A stretch of DNA of 64,000 nucleotides from DASSUW01 sp963830725 (GTDB lineage Bacteria > Actinomycetota > Thermoleophilia > Solirubrobacterales > Solirubrobacteraceae), in contig CAWHNO010000016.1 of assembly GCA_963830725.1 (NCBI GenBank), positions 682,001 to 746,000 of the forward strand, in the 5' to 3' direction. The position numbers and the translations under genes are program-made. The first letter of the stretch is position 1. Each line of letters opens with the position of its first letter. Under the pieces are notes generated by a model. The model did no database searches. It saw only the letters and a list, made by a program, of their open reading frames with translations, and was not told the DNA's origin. Below, piece after piece: positions 47,310 through 55,947 of the stretch.

Positions 47310-47329
47310 TATCATGGGTTCAACCCATG
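47310..47329 (+). promoter_or_regulatory. Operator-like palindrome overlapping -10 and start of the CGNR gene
   Basis: CATGGGTT (47313-47320) and AACCCATG (47322-47329) are perfect 8-bp arms around one C. The right arm ends in the ATG of the CGNR regulator gene and TATCAT (47310-47315) sits where a -10 would be for a leaderless or near-leaderless transcript. Binding here would block its own expression; autoregulation is inferred. Confidence 0.65.
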
Positions 47330-47875
47330 ACGGCGTTCAGGTACTTCGGCCGGCTCAGCCTCGACCTCGCGGTCAGCGGCGGAGCGGGCCCGTACGCGCG
47401 GCTCGAGACGCTGAACGCGCCTTCGGATCTCGCGGGCTGGCTGGCCGGATCTCCGCTGCAGGCGGGCGGCGTGGCGGCGACGACGAGCGATCTCGCGGCC
47501 GCCCGGCGGCTGCGGCGCGCGGTCTGGAACGTCGCCAACGCGGTGATCGACGAGTCGCCGCCGCGGACCGCCGATGTGGCCACGATCAACGACGCCGCGG
47601 CGCAGCCGCCGCTCATCCCGGCCCTCGATACGTCGGGAGTGGTCGGCGGCTGGCGCGAGCCGACCGCGCGGCAGGCACTGTCCGACGTCGCCCGCGACGC
47701 GATCGAGCTGCTCTCCGACCCGGCTCAGCGCGCCCGGCTGCGGCGCTGCGCGAGCCCGGACTGCGCGCTGATCTTCTACGACTCGTCGCGGCCGGGGCGG
47801 CGGCGCTGGTGCTCGACCGAGCGCTGCGGCGACCGCATGCGGGCCCGCGCCTACCGTGCGAGGCGGCAGGCGTGA
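47327..47875 (+). CDS. ABATE/CGNR zinc-finger transcriptional regulator
   Basis: 182 residues from ATG 47327. The N-terminal ABATE-like domain has SLDLAVSGGAGPYARLETLN and AARRLRRAVWNVANAVID. The C-terminal zinc finger reads RRCASPDCALIFYDSSRPGR, then RRWCSTERCGDRMRARAYRA: four Cys (CxxxxC...CxxxC), with CGDR in place of the name-giving CGNR. The family binds DNA and is thought to sense stress. Its GTGA overlap with the next gene implies coupled translation. Confidence 0.9.
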   Translation: MTAFRYFGRLSLDLAVSGGAGPYARLETLNAPSDLAGWLAGSPLQAGGVAATTSDLAAARRLRRAVWNVANAVIDESPPRTADVATINDAAAQPPLIPALDTSGVVGGWREPTARQALSDVARDAIELLSDPAQRARLRRCASPDCALIFYDSSRPGRRRWCSTERCGDRMRARAYRARRQA

Positions 47876-48990
47876 AGTGGTCGAGCGTCATGGCCTGGCG
47901 CGTGGCACGCCAGCAGCTGGCGGAGCGGGCGCCGCGCAAGGCGGCGTTGGACGTGGTCGAGCGGATCGCCGGCCTGCACGCGCAGCTGACCGCTTCGGCG
48001 GAGCTGACCCTGTGGGCGCGCGTGGCAGGGCTCGAGCGCGAAGCGGTCTCGGGCGCGCTGTGGGAAGAGCGGTCGCTGGTCAAGACGTGGGCGATGCGGG
48101 GCACGCTGCACCTGTTGCCGGCCGAGGAGCTGCCGCTCTTCGTAGCCGCCCAGGGCGCGCTCAAGCCGCGCCACCACGTCGGCTCGTGGCTGCGCCACTG
48201 GGGACTTACGCGCGACCAGGCCGAGGCGATGCTGGCGGCGATCCCCGCGGCGCTCGACGGGCGCGTACTGACGCGCGAGGAGCTGGCCGGAGAGGTCGCG
48301 CGGATCACCGGCATCGAGGGCCTCGACGGCAAGCTGCGGGGCGGCTTCGGCGACCTGCTCAAGCCGGCCGCGTTCCGCGGCGACCTCTGCTTCGGCCCGA
48401 GCGACGGCCGCAACGTGCGGTTCGCGCGGCCCGACCAGTGGCTCGGGCCGTGGGAGCCGGTCGAGACGGACGAGGCCGTGCGCGCCGTCACCCGCCGCTA
48501 CCTGGCGGCTTACGGCCCGGCGAGCCGCGAGGCGCTCGCGCGCTGGTTCGGGATGACCTCGCCCGCCCAGGCCGGGCGCTGGCTCGCGAGCCTCGGCGAC
48601 GAGGCGGCCACGGTGAAGCTCGACGGCGAGGAGCTGGTCATGCTGGCCGCGGACGCCGAGGAGGCCGCGGCCGCCGAGCCCGCCGGGAGCGTCCGGCTGC
48701 TGCCCGCGTTCGACCACTACGTCGTCGCCGCGCCGCGCGACCGCGATGCCGTGCTCCCGGCCGAGCACCGTGCCCGCGTATATCGCCCGCAGGGCTGGCT
48801 CTCTCCCGTGCTGCTGATCGACGGCCGGATGGCCGGGGTGTGGTCGCACGAGCGCGCCGGCGACCGCGTGGTCGTGTCGATCGAGCCGTTCGGCCGTCTT
48901 GCGCGCGCCGTGAAGGCCGGCGCCGAGGCGGAGGCGGCTGCCCTGGCCGGCTTCCTGGGCGGCGAGCTCGACCTCACCTACGGCGGCTGA
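47872..48990 (+). CDS. HTH_42 (YcaQ/AlkZ-like winged-helix) protein
   Basis: 372 residues from GTG 47872. PF06224-type features: RQQLAERAPRKAALDVVERI, GLHAQLTASAELTLWARV, WAMRGTLHLLPAEELPLFVA, RRYLAAYGPASREALARWFG and RLLPAFDHYVVAAPRDRDAV. Characterised relatives (AlkZ/YcaQ) are DNA glycosylases that unhook crosslinks or remove alkylated bases with a QxQ motif; the aligned position here is HAQ, so catalysis is uncertain. It may be part of a DNA-damage pair with the CGNR regulator. Confidence 0.88.
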   Translation: MKWSSVMAWRVARQQLAERAPRKAALDVVERIAGLHAQLTASAELTLWARVAGLEREAVSGALWEERSLVKTWAMRGTLHLLPAEELPLFVAAQGALKPRHHVGSWLRHWGLTRDQAEAMLAAIPAALDGRVLTREELAGEVARITGIEGLDGKLRGGFGDLLKPAAFRGDLCFGPSDGRNVRFARPDQWLGPWEPVETDEAVRAVTRRYLAAYGPASREALARWFGMTSPAQAGRWLASLGDEAATVKLDGEELVMLAADAEEAAAAEPAGSVRLLPAFDHYVVAAPRDRDAVLPAEHRARVYRPQGWLSPVLLIDGRMAGVWSHERAGDRVVVSIEPFGRLARAVKAGAEAEAAALAGFLGGELDLTYGG

Positions 48991-49075
48991 CTGCGAGTCG
49001 CCACGCACCCGCTTCAGAGACTCACGGTCGCGCTCCGGCGCCGACCGCCGAGACGCGAGAAGTTGTGGTCGCGAA

Positions 49076-49600
49076 TCAGTCGCATGGCTCAAGCCGCGAG
49101 AGCGATTCCGACGACACACTTGCGAATCGGTCAAGCTCGGGAAAGTCGCGCTCTATCGCCGTCTGGGGGAAGAAGGTACGACCGAGTTGGTGGGTATCGA
49201 ACATGCTCGGTCCCCAATGTCGCCGAGCAGCGGCAAGCGTCACGACGTCCTGGTTGAAAAGCCAGGCGACCTCCTCGTAGAAGTCCAAGGCTGCGTACAG
49301 CGTCGTCTCGTCGCGGTGACTGAGCGTGAAGAGCGGCTCGGGATCACAGCGAAGTTCTGCCACCCGCGTCTCGTTTAGCCCACGATCCATCTGAGCGGCG
49401 AACTGGTTGAGCTGCACGAGCAGCCCCACCTGCGTGTAGAGCCGGGTTTCGCGCGCCTGTTCGGACTGGCGCTTCGACTCGTCGACCTGCTGCCAGACGC
49501 CGATGGTGTTGAACGCGAGGGTGACGAAGAGGCCTACGACCGCAACCATCGCGGAGATGTCTCGAAGCCAGGAGCGTGGCGGCGGCCTGGAGCTCCCCCC
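49076..49600 (-). CDS. Membrane-anchored hypothetical protein, N-terminus lost in poly-C
   Basis: The minus strand encodes a membrane helix (ISAMVAVVGLFVTLAFNTIG) followed by a soluble helical domain, VWQQVDESKRQSEQARETRL through ELDRFASVSSESLSRLEPCD, including DFYEEVAWLFNQDVVTLAAA. This resembles the DUF4760-like membrane-helical family, by pattern only. The true start would lie in the poly-C tract at 49621-49875. Confidence 0.6.
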   Translation of the reverse strand, partial: GGSSRPPPRSWLRDISAMVAVVGLFVTLAFNTIGVWQQVDESKRQSEQARETRLYTQVGLLVQLNQFAAQMDRGLNETRVAELRCDPEPLFTLSHRDETTLYAALDFYEEVAWLFNQDVVTLAAARRHWGPSMFDTHQLGRTFFPQTAIERDFPELDRFASVSSESLSRLEPCD

Positions 49601-49620
49601 TCCCCCGAGGCCGGGACCGG

Positions 49621-49875
49621 AGCAAACCGACCCCCCCCCCCCCCCCTCCCCCCCCCCCCTCCCCCCCCTCGCCCCCCCCCCCCCCCCCCCCCCCTCACCC
49701 CCCCCCCCCCCCCCCCCCCCCCCCGAACCAGCCGACCAACAACCCCACCCAACCCCCCTACAAACCACCCCCCCCCCCCCCCCCCACCCCCCCCCCCCCC
49801 CCCCAACCCCACAAACCCTTCCTACCCCCCCCGGCACCCCCCCCCCCTCCCCCCGCCCCGCCCCCCCCCCCGCAC
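49621..49875. other. Second poly-C low-complexity tract
   Basis: About 255 bases of C runs with A islets, same character as 7285-7836. It removes the start of the membrane protein on its left and the end of the RTX-repeat gene on its right. Confidence 0.8.
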
Positions 49876-50275
49876 CCTGTCTCCATCGGCCGCGGAGCAG
49901 GTCACGAGGTCCGCCACTTCGCTCTCGCCGAACACCTGATCGACACCCCGTCCCGTATCGACATTGTCAATGCCCGGGCCGCCGATGAGAGCGTCGTCGT
50001 GAGCGTCGCCCGACAAGACGTCCCGACCTGAGCCTCCGCGCACCAGGTCGCGCCCCCGGCCGCCGCTGAGGCGATCGTCGTCACCGCCCCCGCCTTCGAG
50101 AACGTCCGCGCCGTCGGCGCCGAGCAGCGTGTCGTCGGCCGCACCCCCGAGCAACAAGTCGTCATCGGCCCCGCCGTCGGCCGTGTCGTCGCCGCCGGCG
50201 GCCTCGAGGGTGTCCACGCCGCCACCGCCCTGAAGCACATCGGCGGCCGGACCGCCGACTATCAGGTCCCTCGGT
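49876..50275 (-). CDS. RTX/hemolysin-type calcium-binding repeat protein (fragment)
   Basis: Successive GGxGxDxLx-type nonapeptides are visible: LIVGGPAADVLQGGGGVDTL, GGDDTADGGADDDLLLGGAA, DDTLLGADGADVLEGGGGDD, DRLSGGRGRDLVRGGSGRDV and LIGGPGIDNVDTGRGVDQVF. Such repeats form a calcium-bound parallel beta-roll in exported proteins. The C-terminus runs into poly-C and the N-terminus cannot be located, being broken near 50275. Confidence 0.8.
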
Positions 50276-50329
50276 GACGGCCGGTGCCGGCTCGAACTCG
50301 CTCGATGGCTCTGCGATTGTTGGCGTGCA

Positions 50330-50903
50330 ATGACCGACGCTGTCGGTGAGGCCGTTCTCCAGCGCGCACGTGATGCAGCAGCGCGAGGCGATTGGGGCGG
50401 CTCGCGGAGGGCGCTCCGGCCGACGCGGAGCGGCTGTGCGCCGAAGCCGCACGGCTCTGGGGCGAGGTTGGAGCGCCATACGAGGCGGCACTGGCGCGGG
50501 CCGCATGCGCGGACGCCCTGCGCGCGAGGCAATGCCGGTGAGATGCTCGACGCGCGAGCCAAGGACGCGTACCGCCGGCGGCTCGCCGAAATCGGCGAAC
50601 GACATCGAGCAGGCGCGCGCTTTCGGGGACACCGAGCGAGCCGCTCAGGCACGCGCGGAACGCGACTTCCTCCTTCGCGAGCTTTCGCGCGCGCTCGGTC
50701 TCGGTGGCCGCGACCGACGCGCCGCGTCAGCGTCGGAGCGGGCTCGGGTCAGCGTGACCCGCGCGCTCCGCCAAGTGATGGCCAGCGTCGGGGAGAACCA
50801 CCCCCGACTCCGCGATCATCTCGACCGGTCGATCCGCACCGGCACGCATTGCGCCTATGATCCCGACCCCCGCACCCGCACCCCCGCCGCCTGGAGGCTC
50901 TGA
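50330..50903 (+). pseudogene. Remnant of an ATPase/TPR regulator with internal deletion and frameshifts
   Basis: ATG 50330 opens MTDAVGEAVLQRARDAAARG, a typical N-terminus of large actinobacterial LuxR/AAA-TPR regulators, but is followed after 25 residues by what is normally the C-terminal region in other frames: AERLCAEAARLWGEVGAPYE, then FGDTERAAQARAERDFLLRE, LSRALGLGGRDRRAASASER, VSVTRALRQVMASVGENHPR and a C-terminal GTHCAYDPDPR before TGA 50901. About 190 residues remain of proteins that usually exceed 900. Looks like an internally deleted gene, though frameshifts may be consensus errors. Confidence 0.6.
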
Positions 50904-50908
50904 GCTCG

Positions 50909-51676
50909 GTGACCTTCGCCGTGGCCGGTGACGACTATGACCGTTTCATGGGGCGCTATTCGCGCGAGCTCGCGCCGCGACTGATCGACTTCGCGCGGAT
51001 CGAGGCCGGGATGAGGGTGCTGGACGTCGGCTGCGGGCCTGGCGCCCTGGCGGAGCGCCTCGCCGAGCGGGTGGGCGCGGGGCTCGTGAGCGCCGCCGAC
51101 CCCTCGGAGCCGTTCGTCGCCGCGTGTTCGAAGCGCGTGCCGACGGCAGACGTTCGTCAAGCCTCTGCCGAGGCGCTTCCGTGGCCGGACGGAGCGTTCG
51201 ACGCCGCGCTCGCGCAGCTCGTCGTCAACTTCATGGATGACCCGCATGCCGGTGTGGCCGAGCTGCACCGGGTCGTCCGTCCCCGCGGCATCGTCGCCGC
51301 CTGCACCTGGGACTATCGGGGCGGGATGGAAATGCTGCGCGTCTTTTGGGATGCCGCCCGGGCCCTCGATCCCGACGCGCCGGACGAGGGCCGGACGATG
51401 CGTTTCCAGACAGCGAAGCAGCTGGAGGAGCTCTGGCGACGAGTCGGCTTCGAGGACGTCGAGACGGCGCCGCTCGTCGTCGAAACGACCTACTCTGACT
51501 TCGGCGACCTCTGGCAGCCGCTTACCCGCGGCGTCGGCCCCGCCGGCTCGTACTGCGCGTCGCTCGAGCGGAGTCGGCAGGACTCGCTGCGGAGGCGGCT
51601 CTTCGTCAGCCTCGGCTCGCCCGAAGAGCCGTTCACGCTAAACGCCAAAGCGTGGGCCGTCCGCGGCGTGCGCTGA
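50909..51676 (+). CDS. Class I SAM-dependent methyltransferase
   Basis: 255 residues from GTG 50909. SAM-binding motif I VLDVGCGPGALAERLAERV, motif II region SAADPSEPFVAACSKRVPTA, motif III ALPWPDGAFDAALAQLVVNF and the following VRPRGIVAACTWDYRGG are intact (Methyltransf_11 type). UbiE-like small-molecule methyltransferase; substrate not predictable. Begins 6 bp after the remnant stop. Confidence 0.9.
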   Translation: MTFAVAGDDYDRFMGRYSRELAPRLIDFARIEAGMRVLDVGCGPGALAERLAERVGAGLVSAADPSEPFVAACSKRVPTADVRQASAEALPWPDGAFDAALAQLVVNFMDDPHAGVAELHRVVRPRGIVAACTWDYRGGMEMLRVFWDAARALDPDAPDEGRTMRFQTAKQLEELWRRVGFEDVETAPLVVETTYSDFGDLWQPLTRGVGPAGSYCASLERSRQDSLRRRLFVSLGSPEEPFTLNAKAWAVRGVR

Positions 51677-51748
51677 CGCGAGGTGGATGTACCAGCCCGC
51701 GGCCGACTGGCTCCGTCTTCCGCACGATGGCGGCTCGATCGCCTGGGA

Positions 51749-52780
51749 TCACATTGGTGACCGCGGGATGAGCACGAAGGCGCGGCCGTTGCCGTTGGCC
51801 ACGATCCACCCGGCGTCGTTGATCGCGCTTGCATCCTCGAGCACGGGGCTGCCCGCCGGGACGAGCCGGTTGAGGTCGCTGAAGACTCCGTCCCGGTGCA
51901 GGAAGGCGCGAGCTCCGGAGGGGCCGGCGATGAACTGGCCGACGACGTGGTCCTTGTTGTTGATGCCGTGGCCGTAGCTGAGGTCCGGCCCGACCGCGGT
52001 CGGCCGGCCGTCGCGCCAGATGACGGCGCAGGACATCGCCCGCAGTCCGCAGGGCGAGCTCTGCTTGGGCTTGGTGGTGTACGGGACACCGGAGTTCCCG
52101 GTCGCGTGTCCCAGGTCGTTGATGTCGTAGGCACGCGCGCTGCCGCCGCCCGGGAACGGGGGAAGCTGGCCCAGGCCGGTCCGCTCGTCGAAGATCTGCG
52201 CGGGCCCGCCTCCGGAAGCGTTGCCGACGATCTGCCCGACGTTGTTGTTCGCCTCGGGGGCTCCATAGATGAACGGCAGCGAGCCGAACCCTTGGACCTG
52301 GCCGCTCGCGTCCCAGCGCACCCAACCCGGGCCGAGCCAGTACCCGACCACCTCGCCGGCGTTGTTGATGCTGGATGTGGAGCCGGCCGGCCCCAGATTC
52401 TCGAAGCCTCCCGCCGCGGACCAGCGGAAGGCGGTCGACCCGGAGTAGACATGGCCCGCCGGCGCGGCGCCGGTCACCACGCCGCGGTCGTTGATCCCCG
52501 TGCCGAACGTGCCCCTGCCCGCAAGCTCGCCCAGCGCCCGCAGCCCGGACGACGGGTCCCATACGAAGGCGCTCGACTCCCCGAGGTAGGCGCGCCCTCC
52601 CAGGGTGCCGACCACCTGGCCCGATGCGTTGATGTCGTCCCCTGCGCTGGTGTCGAACCCGGCCACCGTACCGATCTCGACCACCCTGTAACTCGACTGC
52701 GCTCCGGCGGTGGCGACGGGCGTGAGCGCCAGCGCAAGAGCAACGAACGCGGCAAGGCGTACGGAAAGTTGTCCGACCAT
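51749..52780 (-). CDS. Secreted HAF-repeat protein
   Basis: 343 residues from ATG 52780. A signal peptide (AAFVALALALTPVATAGAQ) is followed by repeats of the HAF type: DINASGQVVGTLGGRAYLGE, GINDRGVVTGAAPAGHVYSG, SINNAGEVVGYWLGPGWVRW, DINDLGHATGNSGVPYTTKP, GINNKDHVVGQFIAGPSGAR and AINDAGWIVANGNGRAFV. Each repeat carries the IN..G.VVG core. Predicted to form a beta-propeller-like exported protein; function unknown. Confidence 0.88.
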   Translation of the reverse strand: MVGQLSVRLAAFVALALALTPVATAGAQSSYRVVEIGTVAGFDTSAGDDINASGQVVGTLGGRAYLGESSAFVWDPSSGLRALGELAGRGTFGTGINDRGVVTGAAPAGHVYSGSTAFRWSAAGGFENLGPAGSTSSINNAGEVVGYWLGPGWVRWDASGQVQGFGSLPFIYGAPEANNNVGQIVGNASGGGPAQIFDERTGLGQLPPFPGGGSARAYDINDLGHATGNSGVPYTTKPKQSSPCGLRAMSCAVIWRDGRPTAVGPDLSYGHGINNKDHVVGQFIAGPSGARAFLHRDGVFSDLNRLVPAGSPVLEDASAINDAGWIVANGNGRAFVLIPRSPM

Positions 52781-52944
52781 TTCAGCTCCCCCGTCTCGTA
52801 GGTCCTACGACCGTACGGCCAAGGCATTACGAGCCGGTGACAAAAGTCTTAACGCCGGTCGGCCTGGACAACGTCACCCGCCGCGGTGGACGTCGGCGGG
52901 CTGGTCGGTGCCGGCTTCGTCGGCCGCGGCCGATGCGCCGGGCT

Positions 52945-52977
52945 CGCCGCGCCGGGCGGTTGGCGCCCGGCGCGGCG
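52945..52977 (-). terminator. GC-rich hairpin after the M14 peptidase gene
   Basis: Perfect 13-bp arms CGCCGCGCCGGGC (52945-52957) and GCCCGGCGCGGCG (52965-52977) around a 7-base loop, starting 7 bp beyond the minus-strand stop at 52984. There is no T-tract, as is common for actinobacterial terminators. Confidence 0.65.
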
Positions 52978-52983
52978 GTGGCA

Positions 52984-54597
52984 CTAATCCTCGATGTCGA
53001 CCCGGATCGGAATGTCGCGGTAGCGGTCGGGGTCGATGTCGTCGAGCGTTCCGTCGGTCAGCGCATCGACTAGCCCCATGAGGCCGACCTCGGCCTGCTT
53101 GGAGAGCATTCCCATCCGCTTGAGCCCGACCTGCTGGGTCTGGCCGCTCTGCTCGAACAGCACCGTCGCGCTTCCGCGCAGCCCGAACGAGCCGAGCGCA
53201 GTGCCGGGGATGTTGGTGGCCGGCGGCTGCGGGTAGAGCGTCACCTTGCCGAACGGCGAGCCGCCCCTGCCCTGCAGCGCGTCGTAGACGGCGATGGTGG
53301 CTCGACGCGAAGCGTCGTCGTCGAAGTTCGGCCAGTTGCCGTGCGCGGTGGGATCGGTGATGAACCGCCCGGAGATCGACAGCGGCGTATGGAAGTCGCT
53401 CTCCGGGTCGTGGCTGACCCGCGCGGTCGCGGGCAGGCCGGCCTTGATCGTGTTCCCGTCGGCCTGCGAGATGTGCACCGCCGGAATCGTGATCGAGGGA
53501 TCGGTGCCGCTGAGATCCGTCGGGTCGCCGGCCCTGTCGTTGACCACGATCACGGCGACGGCCCCGGCGGCCTGCGCGTTGCGCACCTTCTGGACGAACG
53601 GGCACGTGCCGCGGTCCACCAGGGCGATCGCGCCGGCCGGGAACCCGACCAGCGGCCCGCAGCCGAGCGTCGGGTTCGCGCTGCCGTCGGACACGGGCAC
53701 GATGGCGCCCGCGAGCCCATCGACGGTGGGTTCGCTGCCGAACGAGGCGCCCGCTGCCTTGTAGGTACCGGCCGCGGACGAGGGCGAGTCGATCGTCACC
53801 TCGGCGGGCAGCCCGTGGCCGTAGCAGGCCGCCTGGCCGTGCAGGTCCACGAACACATCCACGCGGCCGAACTCCGCCTCGAGGCCGCGATACACCTCGC
53901 GCACCGTCCGCGACTCCGGCGTGATGTAGAAGCCCTTGCCTTCGCTGCTGCCCGGCAGATCCGCCGAGCTGGGCTCAAAGTCGAGGTCGGGGTTGAAGTC
54001 CCGGTTGACGTCGAACCCCTGTTGCCCGTTGCTGAAGTACCAGGCGCGTGGCTGGTCCGCCAGCTGCGGGTGCAGCGCCATGACGTCGGACCATGGCATC
54101 ACGTTCTGGCGGCGCGGGATCGCCGCGCCGTCGGCGTTCAGATTCGGGATCGCCACGACCGTGATCGCCTCGCGGATCTGCGCAGCCCGCGCGGAACTGC
54201 CTCCGATCGTTGCGACCAGGTTGAGCAGCCCGCGCGTGCCGTGCTGCTCGTTGCCGTGGATCGCGCTCTGCACGAGCATCACCTGATCGCCGTGGCCCAC
54301 GCGCGCGGCCCAGATCTCACGTCCCTGGTTGGTTTGGCCGGCAACCTCAACCGCGACCGTGCCGCGACTCGTCTGTTCGATCTGCCGCAGAGCCTGGCCG
54401 ACCTGCTCGTGACTGAGGAAGCCGCTCAGCGGTCCCCCGCCCGTCTCCGTGCCGCAGTGCGCGTTGTCCGGATGTTGCGCCTGCGCCGACCGGGCGCCGA
54501 CGACGAGCAGCGCCGCCATCACCGCCAGTGCCAGCGCAGCCATCGAAACCACTGTGCGCGACCGCGCGGTGAACGCCGCTGCACCCAAACTGGCCAT
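52984..54597 (-). CDS. Secreted M14 zinc carboxypeptidase with PA domain
   Basis: 537 residues from ATG 54597, preceded on the coding strand by GGGAGGGGG. Signal peptide MAALALAVMAALLVVGARSA. The M14 zinc site begins with QSAIHGNEQHGTRGLLNLV (HxxE), followed by VVAIPNLNADG, FDVNRDFNPDLDFE and a later His in VFVDLHGQAACYGHG. A protease-associated domain is inserted around residues 300-400 (GAIALVDRGTCPFVQKVRNA, AGAVAVIVVND). Exported carboxypeptidase acting on peptides or cell-wall fragments. Confidence 0.9.
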   Translation of the reverse strand: MASLGAAAFTARSRTVVSMAALALAVMAALLVVGARSAQAQHPDNAHCGTETGGGPLSGFLSHEQVGQALRQIEQTSRGTVAVEVAGQTNQGREIWAARVGHGDQVMLVQSAIHGNEQHGTRGLLNLVATIGGSSARAAQIREAITVVAIPNLNADGAAIPRRQNVMPWSDVMALHPQLADQPRAWYFSNGQQGFDVNRDFNPDLDFEPSSADLPGSSEGKGFYITPESRTVREVYRGLEAEFGRVDVFVDLHGQAACYGHGLPAEVTIDSPSSAAGTYKAAGASFGSEPTVDGLAGAIVPVSDGSANPTLGCGPLVGFPAGAIALVDRGTCPFVQKVRNAQAAGAVAVIVVNDRAGDPTDLSGTDPSITIPAVHISQADGNTIKAGLPATARVSHDPESDFHTPLSISGRFITDPTAHGNWPNFDDDASRRATIAVYDALQGRGGSPFGKVTLYPQPPATNIPGTALGSFGLRGSATVLFEQSGQTQQVGLKRMGMLSKQAEVGLMGLVDALTDGTLDDIDPDRYRDIPIRVDIED

Positions 54598-54822
54598 ACC
54601 GTCCCCCTCCCTTGTGAGCAACCCTGCCGGCGGCCGAAGCCGCCTTACTCGCCGGGCCCCGAACGCTCGGCGAACGATTCGGACGCTAACACTCCGCTCG
54701 CCGTATCGGCAGGTTGGGTGGTCGTGCTGCTCGGGTTCGCGATGACTGCAGCTCCCGTGCAGGCGGGCGAGCGGCGCGCCGATCTGGTGCTCCACGACGT
54801 CGGGTGCGAATAACCCCGGCGT

Positions 54823-55290
54823 CTAGGTTTCGCCCTCCCAGTAGTCGAGCTCGGGCTCGGTCTTGAGCATCGCCTGATACCCCTCCGCCTGCGTCCACAG
54901 CCCGACCTTCCCGCTGTCCGGGTAGTGCACGACCGCGAGCGGTGACTTGGAGGAGAGGATGAGGACCCGGCAGGGGTGATCCGACCGGTTGATGACCTGA
55001 TGGCCGCCCGCTGGGCCTTCCGGGAAGGCGGCGACGTCACCCGGCGTGAGCTCTCGCTCGCCGTCCGGCCCGCGGAGCGTGGCCCGGCCCGAGACGGCGA
55101 TCAGCCATTCCTCGCAGCCGGTTTCGTAGTGGTAGGGCCACGTCTTCTCGCCGGGCGGCAGCTCGTACAGGCTGCCGCCCAGCAGCGTTGCTCCGAGCCG
55201 CTCGCCGATCACCGTCCTCCTGTGCCGGTAGCCCGACCGATCGTTCTCGTGGTCCCAGTCCTGCTCGCCGAAGAGGTTGAAGGCGTCCAT
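54823..55290 (-). CDS. Cupin-domain protein
   Basis: 155 residues from ATG 55290. Cupin motif 1: GSLYELPPGEKTWPYHYETG, CEEWLIAVSGRATLRGPDGE; motif 2: GDVAAFPEGPAGGHQVINRS, carrying the second metal His. C-terminal PDSGKVGLWTQAEGYQAMLK is characteristic of a cupin subgroup related to phosphomannose isomerase-like proteins. Probably binds a metal; no substrate assigned. Confidence 0.82.
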   Translation of the reverse strand: MDAFNLFGEQDWDHENDRSGYRHRRTVIGERLGATLLGGSLYELPPGEKTWPYHYETGCEEWLIAVSGRATLRGPDGERELTPGDVAAFPEGPAGGHQVINRSDHPCRVLILSSKSPLAVVHYPDSGKVGLWTQAEGYQAMLKTEPELDYWEGET

Positions 55291-55324
55291 GCGCAAAATG
55301 GTCGCGGACGGCGGAGCGTCTCGG

Positions 55325-55900
55325 TCACGACCCCCGAGCGAACCGCGCCAGCAGCGGAAGCACGAGACGTTGCAGTGCGGGCGGGGGCGAGGTCATCACC
55401 GTCTCGTCCCGGAACCGCAGCGCGAAGTCGGCGATCCAGGTCGCGCCGCGGAAGCCGGTCGGCATGTTGCGGGCGTTGTAGAGGCCCTCGCGCGCCCCGC
55501 GGGCGCTCTCGCTGAGGAAGTCCTCGAGTCGGCCGGCCGGCGTCACCTTGGTCCGCAGCCTGGCGGGCCGGCCGCTCTCGTTCTTGAGCTCGTGGCGAAC
55601 GTTGCGCGCGACTAGGATCGGCCCGTCGGCGGGCACGAGGTCGCGCCAGGTGCCGTCGAGCTTGACCCTTGCCGAGCCCTCCAGCGTCTCCCAGCGCTCT
55701 TCCAGGGAGGGGTGGTAGTGCTCGGGCAGATGACCCCCGTCCTCGAGCCAGCTGTAGACCCAGAGGTCAGAGCCCTCGTGGCGAAAGCTGTACGAAACCC
55801 GGTGAACCGGGTCTTCGACGTCACCGCGGTCGCGGCTGAGAATCGCCTCCTCGGCGGAGATCGCATCAGCCGTCGTCGTCTGGGTGCCTGCGCGTGTCAT
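55325..55900 (-). CDS. Cupin-domain protein (quercetinase-like)
   Basis: 191 residues from ATG 55900. The cupin barrel shows SDLWVYSWLEDGGHLPEHYH and PSLEERWETLEGSARVKLDG (HxH...E metal triad) and second motif ARNVRHELKNESGRPARLRT. A C-terminal helical segment (LQRLVLPLLARFARGS) follows. It diverges from the TetR gene across a perfect operator and is the probable target of that regulator. Confidence 0.8.
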   Translation of the reverse strand: MTRAGTQTTTADAISAEEAILSRDRGDVEDPVHRVSYSFRHEGSDLWVYSWLEDGGHLPEHYHPSLEERWETLEGSARVKLDGTWRDLVPADGPILVARNVRHELKNESGRPARLRTKVTPAGRLEDFLSESARGAREGLYNARNMPTGFRGATWIADFALRFRDETVMTSPPPALQRLVLPLLARFARGS

Positions 55901-55947
55901 CGGATGCTCCTTCCTGATCTGTCGCCGCCGTCCACCATATCAGCTAA

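Noticed and set aside
49503..50031. Pro-rich open frames across the second poly-C tract
   Set aside because: Same homopolymer effect.
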